Shown: positions 53,861 to 61,873 of the stretch, in pieces
Layout of the letters: each line of letters begins with the position of its first letter
Position numbering within the stretch: position 1 is the first letter of the stretch
NCBI GenBank assembly: GCA_003389215.1
Contig: QQVP01000071.1
Location: 1-64,000 of the forward strand
Length of the DNA stretch: 64,000 bases
Reading direction: 5' to 3'
DNA from: Planctomycetota bacterium
GTDB lineage: Bacteria; Planctomycetota; Planctomycetia; Pirellulales; UBA7805
Program-made: the position numbers and the translations under genes
Notes under the pieces: model-generated
The model's database searches: none
What the model was told of the DNA's origin: nothing
The model's input: only the letters and a program-made list of their open reading frames with translations

Positions 53861-54214
53861 GTGGCTGCCAAGAAAATCGACTGGTACTATCACCGCGGGG
53901 GATGAACGAGCTGCAAGAAGGCGCAAGGGTTCCTTGCCGATGCCGGATTGCAGGTCGCCGAACAGGTCGACGCGAAGAAAGAGAAGATCGGGCCAGCCGC
54001 CGCAGCCAAGTTGGCCCGTGGCGTCGATCAACTCTACGTTGCCAAAGGCAAATCGGTGAAACACTTGAGCCTCAAGAAGGACAAGCCTTCGGACGCCGAT
54101 CTGAAAAAGCTGCTCATCGGCCCGTCGGGTAACCTGCGGGCACCGACGTTGCGGAAGGGCAAGAAGCTGCTGGTCGGCTTTCACGAACAGACCTATGCCG
54201 AGGAGCTGAGTTAG
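53861..54214 (+). CDS. ArsC-family selenoprotein with UGA (Sec15) in a UxxC redox motif
   Basis: The GTG at 53861 has an ideal ribosome-binding site (GGAGGA). Reading in frame gives (M)AAKKIDWYYHRGG-U-TSCKKAQGFL, then the same frame as the tracked ORF, ending LRAPTLRKGKKLLVGFHEQTYAEELS: 117 aa. The in-frame TGA at 53903-53905 replaces exactly the first Cys of the CxxC motif in thioredoxin-fold ArsC/Spx-like proteins, so I read it as selenocysteine, not stop. A hairpin with an apical G lies 23 bases downstream. The ORF track begins only after the TGA (53948), hiding the real N-terminus. The next gene begins immediately after the stop. SelA/SelB/SelC/SelD must lie elsewhere. Confidence 0.88.
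53911..53953 (+). promoter_or_regulatory. Bacterial SECIS-like element
   Basis: GCAAGG (53923-53928) and CCTTGC (53932-53937) form a 6-bp stem with a three-base loop GTT beginning with G. An outer stem pairs CTGCAA (53911) with TTGCAG (53948), and GGC/GCC pairs between them. The distance of 23 bases from TGA to the loop is within the usual 16-37. Confidence 0.8.
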
Positions 54215-54844
54215 GTGACTCGAGATACGTCCGACCACGAAGGCGCGGGGAACACAGACGACCGCGGTGCAAGATTACAGCGAATCGACGACGTGCTCCG
54301 GCTCGTCGATCGCGAAGTCTGGATCATCACTGCCGCCGATGGCGAGCGACGTGGCGGACTGCTGGCGACCTGGGTTTCGCAATCGTCTCTCGACACGCAG
54401 ACTCCGGTGCTCACGATCGCCCTGGCCCCGAATCACTTCACGACCGAACTCGTCTTGGCCAGCGGAGCCTTCGCGGCCCATCTGGTGGCCGAAGATCACA
54501 TCGGCCTCGCCTGGCCTTTCGCGCTCGGCTCGGGACGCGACCGCGACAAGCTCGCCGAGCTCGACTTCTCGCCGGGCGAGACCGGAAGTCCACGGCTCGC
54601 CAACGCCCTGGCCTGGCTCGATTGTCGCGTGATCGCCCGCTACGAGACGGGGGACCGCATCTTCTTTTGGGCCGACATCGTCGACGGGGACCAGGCGGCC
54701 GCCGGCGACCCTGTGCGGGTCAGCACGATGATGGCCTCGGCCGACGACCAGCAGCGGGCGGCGCTGCGGGCCGATCTGGAACGTGACATCGAGTTGCAAC
54801 GGCCGCTGGCTGACCGCTGGCGCGAGTCGCTGCGCTCGCCATAG
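54215..54844 (+). CDS. Flavin reductase-like (FMN-binding) protein
   Basis: Starts with GTG directly after the selenoprotein stop codon (TAG-GTG), so translational coupling is likely. The 209-residue product fits the flavin reductase-like FMN-binding family: VWIITAADGERRGGLLATWVSQSSLD, APNHFTTELVLASGAFAAHLV and the DCRVIARYETGDRIFFWADIVD region. The C-terminal tail LERDIELQRPLADRWRESL is helical. A reductase beside a selenium-containing thioredoxin-fold protein suggests that both act in one redox step; this is inference from context. A Met-free start argues for correct reading of the upstream frame. Confidence 0.85.
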   Translation: MTRDTSDHEGAGNTDDRGARLQRIDDVLRLVDREVWIITAADGERRGGLLATWVSQSSLDTQTPVLTIALAPNHFTTELVLASGAFAAHLVAEDHIGLAWPFALGSGRDRDKLAELDFSPGETGSPRLANALAWLDCRVIARYETGDRIFFWADIVDGDQAAAGDPVRVSTMMASADDQQRAALRADLERDIELQRPLADRWRESLRSP

Positions 54845-55193
54845 ACTGCGCTCGCCATAGAGCCATAGAATCGTCGCCTCCGGTCGCCGATTCGTTGACT
54901 CACAGGTTGCCCTCAAATAGCATGAACTGGGGACGTCCTATCCACCCCTGCGCGGCTTTCGCCATTGCGCGGGTTCGTTCGAAACGCTATTCTGCGTGTT
55001 TAGATTTTCTCGCCACGGCCGGGCCGACGGTGCCGATCGGAAATCTCGTTCTCGGGGAGCATTGCGATCGAGGGTGCTTCGCATGGTTTCCCCTGGTTAC
55101 CGCGGCGACGACGTGGCGCATTGACGGTTGCATGCTGACGGGGTGCTCGTGCACAACCGCCTCGCTTGCAATCGAGAGCGGTCGTCGGTCCTG
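54845..55193. other. 349-base intergenic region, nothing recognised
   Basis: Separates the selenoprotein operon from the second kinase gene. It must hold the kinase promoter. A possible -10 (TATTCT near 54990) has no good -35. No RNA gene or repeat is seen. Confidence 0.4.
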
Positions 55194-57944
55194 ATGAGCG
55201 AAACCACTCGACGCTACTTGCCGCCCGACGACGACTCCGGCTCGCGGGGTTCGTCGCTGCCGCCGTCGCCACTTGGCTCTTCAGTCGGCAGTCGCCGGCC
55301 TACAACCGGGCCCGCCCAGTTCTCGACCGACCCCAACATCGCGCCCGACGAGCCGACCGTGGTGGGGGCCAATCCGCTCAGTTCGGGCGCTGCCTTGCCG
55401 CCGACGGTGCCGACCAGCGGCGACTTGGGCAAGATGCTCGAGGGGGAGCGGCTCGGCCATTTCTTTCTCGAAGAGTTCATCGGCGGTGGTGGCATGGGGG
55501 CCGTGTTTCGCGGCACCGACGAAATGCTCGGCCGCACCGTGGCGATCAAGGTCCTGGCCCCGCATCAGGGTGCGGACGAAGAGACGACCCGCCGCTTTCG
55601 CCATGAGGCCCAATCGACGGCCCGGCTCGACCATGAGAATATCGCCCGGGTCTACTACGTCGGCGTCGACCGGGGCTGGCACTACATCGTGTTGGAGTAC
55701 GTCGAGGGGGAGAACCTTCGCGACCTGGTGGCAATCGAAGGCCCGCTGCCCCTGGCCGATGTGATTGGCTTCACGCTGCAGATCACCGAGGCGCTCGATC
55801 ACGCCAGCAGCCGCGACGTCGTGCATCGCGACATCAAACCATCGAACGTACTGATCACGAAGGCCAAGCAAGCAAAGCTTGTCGATATGGGATTGGCCCG
55901 TCTGCATCAGGTCGAGCATCCGGAAGATGACTTGACGGCCAGCGGCGTAACCCTGGGTACCTTCGACTACATCTCGCCGGAGCAAGCCCGCGATCCACGC
56001 AACGCCGACGTGCGGAGCGATCTCTACTCGCTTGGTTGCACGGTCTACTTCATGCTCACCGGGCGTCCGCCCTTTCCGCAGGGAACCGTGTTGCAAAAAC
56101 TGCTGCAGCATCAGGGCGACGCGCCGCCCGACCCGCGGCGCTTCCGACCCGATGTGCCGGAGGCGATTTGCCGGGTGACTAACAAGCTGCTGGCCAAGGA
56201 CCCGGCCCATCGCTATCAGCGACCGCTAGAACTCTTTCACGAACTGGTGGCGATCTCGCGGCAATTGGAATTCCCACTCTCGCAAGAGCTCGGCGAGACG
56301 TGGGTGCCGCAGAAGACCCGCAGCCGGCGGAGCATCTATCGGCATCTGCCGTGGGCCGTTCCGGTCGGCATTTTGGCGCTGGTCGTGGTGTTCGTTTACG
56401 CGCGGGAATTGCTGCGGGCGGAGATTCCGCCGCCTTGGGACGATATGCCCAGGCGGCCTTCGGCAACCTCGAACCGGGCGGCGACCGGCGAGCCAGGCTC
56501 GCCGGAGCGACCGGCTACCGGGGGCACCGGTACCTCACCGTCGGGCGCCGCAAGCGGCGGCGAACCTGGCGGCGATCGTCGCGGCGGTGTCGCTGCCCGT
56601 TCGCGCGATCTGGCTGTCGACCGCTCCGAAGCTCCCCGGCGGACGTTGGATCCCGAGAGCGACGGAGATGGAGCCGACGGGGATGGAGCCGACGCCGCTT
56701 CGCTGCCGGCTGGCGAGGACGTCGGCTCGACGACTGACGCCGCGAAACCTCCTAGCACGTCGAATGGTCCCCGGCCCACCATCGTAGGCGTCGGCGAGTC
56801 GGCCGATCATCGCTCCCTGGGCGCGGCGCTCCGCGCGGCGGACACCTCGGCCACGATCGAGCTGCGCTACGACGGCCGCGGGCTACCCTTCGAAGATGCG
56901 ATCGAGCTCGACCAAAGACTGGTTACCATCCGCGGCGGCGAGGGCTATTCGCCGGTCGTGCGTTTTCGACCGCGTGCCGTTGCGAACGGGACCGATGCCG
57001 TCATGATCGCGTTGCGCGGGGGAAGGTTGACGCTGGTCAATTTGCACCTCGAATTGGAATTGCCGGCCGCCAGCTCGGCGGTTCGCTATGCCCTGTTCGA
57101 GTCGATTGCCGCCGAGCGGATCGAGATGAAGGGCTGTACGATCACGGTCCGAGATCGGCGCGAGAATCTGCGCGAGTTCGACTATCGTCCGACGATCGTC
57201 CGCGCCTCGCGCGCTCCGTACCGCGGGTTGATCGACGAGCGACCTCGCGAGGCGGCGAGCGAGCTGGCATGGATGCTGAAGAATTGCGTCGTCCGTGGTC
57301 CGGCCAGCTTTCTCAGCGGTGCCGCCGTGGGGGCCGTCGATCTGAACTGGCAGAACGGGCTGTTGGCGATCGACGATCGCTTCGTCCTGATGGGCGCCGA
57401 CGCGGGTAGTGAGTCGGCACGCGGTCAGCTGCGGGTCCACCTCGATCACGTCACGGCGAACTGCCGCCGCGGGTTCGTGCTGATGAGCGGGGGCGACGAC
57501 GCTCGTTATTTTCCCAGGCTCAACCTGCGTGCCGTCGACAGTCTGTTGATCTCGGATGGTGCACCGCTGATCGAGCAACGCGGCTGGCAGAGTCGCGAGC
57601 AGCTGCAGGAAGCGGTTCGTTGGAGCGGACACAACAACGGCTTCGACGGCTTCGAAGTCTTCTGGCAGCTGGAGCCGAGTCTGGCGTCGACCAAGATCCG
57701 CTATCGATGGACCGACTGGCAGGACTACTGGCCGCGGGGCACGGAAAATTCGTTCGTGGGGGTCCGGTGGCAAGATGCAGGACGACTCGCGGGGGCAATC
57801 TGGCGGCATCGGCCGAAGGACTATACGCTGCGCGACGACGACAACCCGGCGATCAGTGGCGCGACCGACGGGATGAGCGACATGGGTCTGGTGACCGGCG
57901 AGTTGCCGCCGCTGCCGTGGGACGGCGGTCCGCGGGGCGAGTAG
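55194..57944 (+). CDS. Ser/Thr protein kinase with transmembrane segment and large C-terminal domain
   Basis: The ATG at 55194 (MSETTRRYLPPDDD) gives 916 aa. A Pro/Ser-rich N-terminus of about 80 residues precedes a Hanks-type kinase domain (80-345): FIGGGGMGAVFRG, VAIKVL, HRDIKPSNVLI, DMGLA for DFG, and GTFDYISPEQ. One membrane helix follows at about 382-402 (WAVPVGILALVVVFVYA). A Gly/Pro/Ser linker of about 150 residues leads to a beta-rich ectodomain (about 550-916), whose start TIVGVGESADHRSLGAAL and ITIRGGEGYSP-like strands suggest a parallel beta-helix or pentraxin-like sensor. The ectodomain family is not recognised with certainty. Confidence 0.9.
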   Translation: MSETTRRYLPPDDDSGSRGSSLPPSPLGSSVGSRRPTTGPAQFSTDPNIAPDEPTVVGANPLSSGAALPPTVPTSGDLGKMLEGERLGHFFLEEFIGGGGMGAVFRGTDEMLGRTVAIKVLAPHQGADEETTRRFRHEAQSTARLDHENIARVYYVGVDRGWHYIVLEYVEGENLRDLVAIEGPLPLADVIGFTLQITEALDHASSRDVVHRDIKPSNVLITKAKQAKLVDMGLARLHQVEHPEDDLTASGVTLGTFDYISPEQARDPRNADVRSDLYSLGCTVYFMLTGRPPFPQGTVLQKLLQHQGDAPPDPRRFRPDVPEAICRVTNKLLAKDPAHRYQRPLELFHELVAISRQLEFPLSQELGETWVPQKTRSRRSIYRHLPWAVPVGILALVVVFVYARELLRAEIPPPWDDMPRRPSATSNRAATGEPGSPERPATGGTGTSPSGAASGGEPGGDRRGGVAARSRDLAVDRSEAPRRTLDPESDGDGADGDGADAASLPAGEDVGSTTDAAKPPSTSNGPRPTIVGVGESADHRSLGAALRAADTSATIELRYDGRGLPFEDAIELDQRLVTIRGGEGYSPVVRFRPRAVANGTDAVMIALRGGRLTLVNLHLELELPAASSAVRYALFESIAAERIEMKGCTITVRDRRENLREFDYRPTIVRASRAPYRGLIDERPREAASELAWMLKNCVVRGPASFLSGAAVGAVDLNWQNGLLAIDDRFVLMGADAGSESARGQLRVHLDHVTANCRRGFVLMSGGDDARYFPRLNLRAVDSLLISDGAPLIEQRGWQSREQLQEAVRWSGHNNGFDGFEVFWQLEPSLASTKIRYRWTDWQDYWPRGTENSFVGVRWQDAGRLAGAIWRHRPKDYTLRDDDNPAISGATDGMSDMGLVTGELPPLPWDGGPRGE

Positions 57945-57974
57945 CTTCACGCGCCGCTTGAGCCGCGGGCGACG

Positions 57975-60062
57975 CTACGCAGTGTCCGTGACGCCCCGTT
58001 CTTGCGAGACGTGGTAGATCCAGTAGCAGACCCCCAGCAAAGCGGCGACGGAAAGCGGGTACTTGATCCAGCTGCTGACATGTAGCTGAGATTCAAGGCC
58101 CATCACCGCGATGAACGCACCGGCGATTCCCGCCAGCGCCTCGCCGGCGATCAGGCCAGACGCGGCCAAGACGCTCTGGCCCGTCGCATCGTGCCCCGGT
58201 CGATTAAGAGTTCGCTTGATCAGGACTCCGAGCACGCCCCCGACAACCAACGCGACGACGGTTCCGAGGGGCAAGTAGATTCCGACGGCAATCGGCATCA
58301 CGTGAAGCCGATAGTTTGATCCTGATAGGCGAATGACCTGGCCAACGAGAAAAAGGCCGATGCCCAGCGTGGCGCCGATCGCCATCATTCGAGGCTTGGG
58401 TGGGAGTTCTTGCCAGCGTGTCGGCAGCAACAGGCCCCATTCGAAGTCTGCGACATCTTCCGCCGAGCCGCCGTCGGAGTCCACCGGCTCGTCGGGAAAC
58501 AGCGCCGTGGTGATGCTGGCCATGAGAGTCGCCTGCGGTGCGGGTAGGTCCCCGTCAACTCCCAGTCCGCCCTTGTCCTTGGCGAGGCTGCCGTCGTGAA
58601 GTGTCTGCAGGACCGGGCCCATGATGAAACACGCAACCAGGACGGCGATCACTTGCATGACTTGTTGGCTGCGGGGCGAGGCGCCGACAAGGTAGCCCGT
58701 CTTCAGGTCGTTGCAAACATCGCCCGACGTGCAGGCCGCACAACAGACGACGCCCGCCACGCCCAGCGTCGCGAGCACGGCCTGCGTGCCGCTGTAGTCG
58801 AGCAGGTAGATCAACAGGCCGGTGCTCAAGAGGGCCATGATCGTCATGCCCGAGACCGGGCTGTTCGAGTTGCCGACCAGCCCGACGATGTAACTGGCGA
58901 CGGCCGTGAAGAAGAAGGCCATCACGATCATCATCACCGTCGTCAAGATCGTGATCGGGATGTCATTTGCCAGTACCGTGTAATAGAGCGTCGCGATAAC
59001 AAGCACGCAAAACACCGCCAAGGCAACGATCGCTCCGCCGGGAATATCGCGACTCGTTGGACTGTCGTCCGTTCTTTTTCGGCCTGCGCCAACCTGACCG
59101 AGCAATTCGCCGACCGCAGCAGCGAGACCGCGGCGAACTTGCCACAGCGAGATCAATCCGCCGACGACCATAGCGCCCACTCCCATATAGCGCACGTAGT
59201 TCGACCAGAGAATGCCTGCGGCCTCTTCCGCCATCGCCTGTTTGTGTACGTCCAAGGCGGTAGCGACCGTCAAGCCCTCGCGTTCGGCGTCGGTCAGCTT
59301 CAATCCCGCATAGGCCTGCTGGAGAACCGCTGCGTCCGTTTCCAGCAGGGGCAGCGTAACGAGCCATCCGATGGCACCCCCCAGAAACACTTGAATCGCA
59401 ATCGGAAGGCCCACGATGACACCGACGCCAATCAGCATGGGCGACAGGCCACAGCTGGCAAAGAAAGTATGACCGTTCAGAATGCGCGCGAAGTTGATCT
59501 TCGAAGCCAAGATTCCGACGAGCGACACCAGAACCTCGAAGATAACACCGATGCCCAAGCCGGTGACGATTAGACGCAATCCCACCCGGGCAGCGCCGAC
59601 GTTTTCTTCGGCGGTGGCGGCCCTAAGTACTTCGGCACACGCCTTCCCTTCGGGGTACGCCAACTCCGGGCTCTCGACCACGAAAACGCGGCGCATCGGG
59701 ATCATGAACATGATGCCAAGCATCCCACCGCCGAGCGCCACAAGGGCGATCGTCACGTAGTTGTCGCTAAAATTCTCCCAGGCTTCTGCAATCAAGAGCG
59801 CCGGAATCGTGAAGACGATGCCCGCGGCGATCGACTCGCCGGCCGAGGCGGCGGTCTGGACCATGTTGGCTTCCAGCACGCCCTTGCGTCGAAAGATACC
59901 CCGCAGAATGCCCGTCGCGATCACCGCGGCCGGAATCGAGGCGGAAACCGTCATGCCGACCCTGACGCCCAGATAGACGTTCGCCGCCCCCATCACTACC
60001 GAGAGAATCACGCCGAGCAGTAGCGCGTGAAACGTCAGCTCGTGGCGATGGGAGGTGGTCAT
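57975..60062 (-). CDS. OPT-family oligopeptide transporter
   Basis: A 695-residue integral membrane protein with about 16 hydrophobic segments. Family phrases are LGVILSVVMGAANVYLGVRVGMTVSASIPAAVI near the N-terminus, ESPELAYPEGKACAEVLRA, NSPVSGMTIMALL, and SGDVCNDLKTGYLVGASPRSQQ. Bacterial OPT members of this branch (TIGR00733) import oligopeptides or metal-chelates by proton coupling; the exact substrate is unknown. The gene is convergent to the kinase (30 bases between stops). Confidence 0.95.
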   Translation of the reverse strand: MTTSHRHELTFHALLLGVILSVVMGAANVYLGVRVGMTVSASIPAAVIATGILRGIFRRKGVLEANMVQTAASAGESIAAGIVFTIPALLIAEAWENFSDNYVTIALVALGGGMLGIMFMIPMRRVFVVESPELAYPEGKACAEVLRAATAEENVGAARVGLRLIVTGLGIGVIFEVLVSLVGILASKINFARILNGHTFFASCGLSPMLIGVGVIVGLPIAIQVFLGGAIGWLVTLPLLETDAAVLQQAYAGLKLTDAEREGLTVATALDVHKQAMAEEAAGILWSNYVRYMGVGAMVVGGLISLWQVRRGLAAAVGELLGQVGAGRKRTDDSPTSRDIPGGAIVALAVFCVLVIATLYYTVLANDIPITILTTVMMIVMAFFFTAVASYIVGLVGNSNSPVSGMTIMALLSTGLLIYLLDYSGTQAVLATLGVAGVVCCAACTSGDVCNDLKTGYLVGASPRSQQVMQVIAVLVACFIMGPVLQTLHDGSLAKDKGGLGVDGDLPAPQATLMASITTALFPDEPVDSDGGSAEDVADFEWGLLLPTRWQELPPKPRMMAIGATLGIGLFLVGQVIRLSGSNYRLHVMPIAVGIYLPLGTVVALVVGGVLGVLIKRTLNRPGHDATGQSVLAASGLIAGEALAGIAGAFIAVMGLESQLHVSSWIKYPLSVAALLGVCYWIYHVSQERGVTDTA

Positions 60063-60359
60063 GGTGCGATTCCCGGGATGACTGGCGAATGTAGCCTACC
60101 GTTGAACCAAACACAAGCTGGCAAAGCTATTACGTCGACGCGGCCGTCACCGCCAACCGCGCGTGACGCAATCGCTCACGCGCCCCGCGACCAGTCGCCG
60201 CCTTGCTTGACAGCCTGGCGCGGGCGGGTTTTACTAACGACACCGCGGCAAGATCCCACCCCCCCACCTGCCTGTCGTCGCGCGAAGTCACACGCTCGCG
60301 CGGCGTCCCACCCAGCCCCCCGCCGCGCGGCAGGCATCCTAGTCTTGAGGAGACCAGGC

Positions 60360-60833
60360 ATGAAGAAAGTCAGTCCCTTCGTTCTCGTCCTGTCCGTTGC
60401 CGTCGTCGGTTTGCTGCTCGCGGCGCCGTCGGTCGATGCACGCAAGGAGTACAAGGACGCCTTCTACGAGAAGTACGTCGACGACAATGCCGACTACAAA
60501 GAGGTTGCCGACGCAAAGGTCGGCGGACGCTGCTGGCTCTGCCACGTGAACATGTCGAAGTTCGATCCGCCCGAAAAGGGACTGGGCAAGCGGGTTCGCA
60601 ACAACTACGGATTCGCGCTCTCCCAGTTTCTCGAAGAGAAAGAAAAGGACGCTGAGAAGATCGCCGAGGCGCTCGAACAGGTGGCCGCGCTGAAGTCGGA
60701 TCCCGAGGACGACGAGTCGCCGACGTTCGGAGAACTGATCGAGTCGGGCAAGCTGCCCCACGACGGAGTTCCCAACGCCGATGACTTGGAAGCGGCCCGC
60801 GCCTGGAAGGCGGAGAAAGCGGCGGGCAAGTAG
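60360..60833 (+). CDS. Secreted mono-heme c-type cytochrome-like protein
   Basis: The ATG at 60360 follows GAGGAGA and gives 157 aa; the extended ORF to 60027 is spurious. Signal peptide is MKKVSPFVLVLSVAVVGLLLAAPSVDA. The mature protein has one CxxCH heme motif (C58-W-L-C-H62), followed by VNMSKFDPPEKGLGKRVRNNYGFALSQFL. The rest is charged helix and ends with LPHDGVPNADDLEAARAWKAEK. Covalent haem attachment is expected in the periplasm; partner and potential are unknown. Planctomycetes encode many such short haem proteins. Confidence 0.85.
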   Translation: MKKVSPFVLVLSVAVVGLLLAAPSVDARKEYKDAFYEKYVDDNADYKEVADAKVGGRCWLCHVNMSKFDPPEKGLGKRVRNNYGFALSQFLEEKEKDAEKIAEALEQVAALKSDPEDDESPTFGELIESGKLPHDGVPNADDLEAARAWKAEKAAGK

Positions 60834-60921
60834 CCGGACAAAGCCGTTGCCGGCCGCGTCGCTCCAGGCTTGTCGGAGGCGGTCTAGGCTCGGTTGCAAG
60901 ACGCGTTTCCGAACGTCCGTC

Positions 60922-60998
60922 GAGAGGGCGAAGCTCCTGCTGAGCCGCAGAATCAATCGTGGTTCTCGGCTCGCCGGGAGGCTCGCCCTCCCTTTTTC
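60922..60998 (+). terminator. Long hairpin with T5, dispersed element acting as terminator
   Basis: GAGAGGGCGAAGCTCCTGCTGAGCCG pairs with CGGCTCGCCGGGAGGCTCGCCCTCCC across a 19-base loop, followed by TTTTT. It sits 89 bases after the cytochrome stop. Its arms match the repeats at 45293-45360. Confidence 0.7.
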
Positions 60999-61006
60999 GA
61001 CAAAGC

Positions 61007-61789
61007 CTAGTTCGTCAGCGCGAACAAGATCGCCTGCTGCAGATGGCGGCGCGTCGCGGACGAGTATTCGAGGTCGAGCCAGAGGATCTTGCCCGCGGCG
61101 TCGAGCACATAGGTTCGCGGCAGATAGGCGGTTGCCACCTGGTCGTAGGCCTGGCCGTCTTCGTCCACCAGCACCGGGAACGAGGCGCCGGCCTTGTCGG
61201 CCTCCGACTGCGCGACATCGGCCGATTGTCCACGGTTGATCGCGACCACGCGGACGCCATGTTCGCCGAACTTCTGCGCGACCTCCGGCTCAAGATCGGC
61301 GAGCTGCCAATTCGAGAGCGGGTTGTCGGCGTCCCAGAAGCAAACGACGGTGACCTTGCTGCCGAATAACTCGGCCAGCGACTTCGCATTGCCCGACGTA
61401 TCGGTCAGCGAGAGATCGGGCATGACGTCCCCAACCTTGACGCGACAGGCCGCTTCATGCTGTTCGCTCAGCAGCACTTCAGGAAGCTCGCTGACCTTGT
61501 CGAATTTCTGTTGCTTGCCCGTGCTCGACTGCGAAGCGGGAGACACGGGAGGCGACGATTGGATCGTCGGAATGGCGGCCGCCACCTCCGGGGCGATCGG
61601 CGAGGTCACCGGTCCGGTGGCCGAGTCGACAGCCGTCGCCGGCTTCTGGGGAGTGCCGGTCGCGGCGACGTTGCTGGGCCTCGATCGATCGGCCTGTGAA
61701 GTCGGGTTTCGTCCCGTGTCCTGATTGCACCCGCCCGCAATTGCCACGAGCGTCGAGAGCGCCAGTGCCCATCTCGTCCTGTTTGCCAT
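61007..61789 (-). CDS. Redoxin-fold lipoprotein lacking the CxxC motif
   Basis: Start ATG at 61789, after AAGGAAGGAA; 260 aa. A lipobox (ALSTLVAIAGGC) makes it a lipoprotein. A long Thr/Ser/Pro-rich linker follows, then a thioredoxin-like (TlpA/redoxin) domain from about residue 130: VGDVMPDLSLTDTSGNAKSLAELFGSKVTVVCFW. The usual WCxxC site reads CFWDADNPLSNW, so only one Cys remains. The rest of the fold (VAINRG, PVLVDEDGQAYDQVATAYLPRTYVLDAAGKIL) is normal. Disulfide catalysis is improbable; a scaffold or peroxidase-like role is possible. Confidence 0.85.
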   Translation of the reverse strand: MANRTRWALALSTLVAIAGGCNQDTGRNPTSQADRSRPSNVAATGTPQKPATAVDSATGPVTSPIAPEVAAAIPTIQSSPPVSPASQSSTGKQQKFDKVSELPEVLLSEQHEAACRVKVGDVMPDLSLTDTSGNAKSLAELFGSKVTVVCFWDADNPLSNWQLADLEPEVAQKFGEHGVRVVAINRGQSADVAQSEADKAGASFPVLVDEDGQAYDQVATAYLPRTYVLDAAGKILWLDLEYSSATRRHLQQAILFALTN

Positions 61790-61873
61790 CGAGTTCCTTC
61801 CTTCAGCCACGAATAAATAGCGCCTGGTGTGACATCCCTGAAGGTCTATTCTGATCGAAACTCGGAAACAACG

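Noticed and set aside
53948-54214. Stand-alone 88-aa ORF starting at TTG 53948
   Set aside because: It is the downstream part of the UGA-containing gene; upstream codons in the same frame are coding, with a strong ribosome-binding site at 53861. Pseudogene is possible but less likely given the exact CxxC position and SECIS hairpin.
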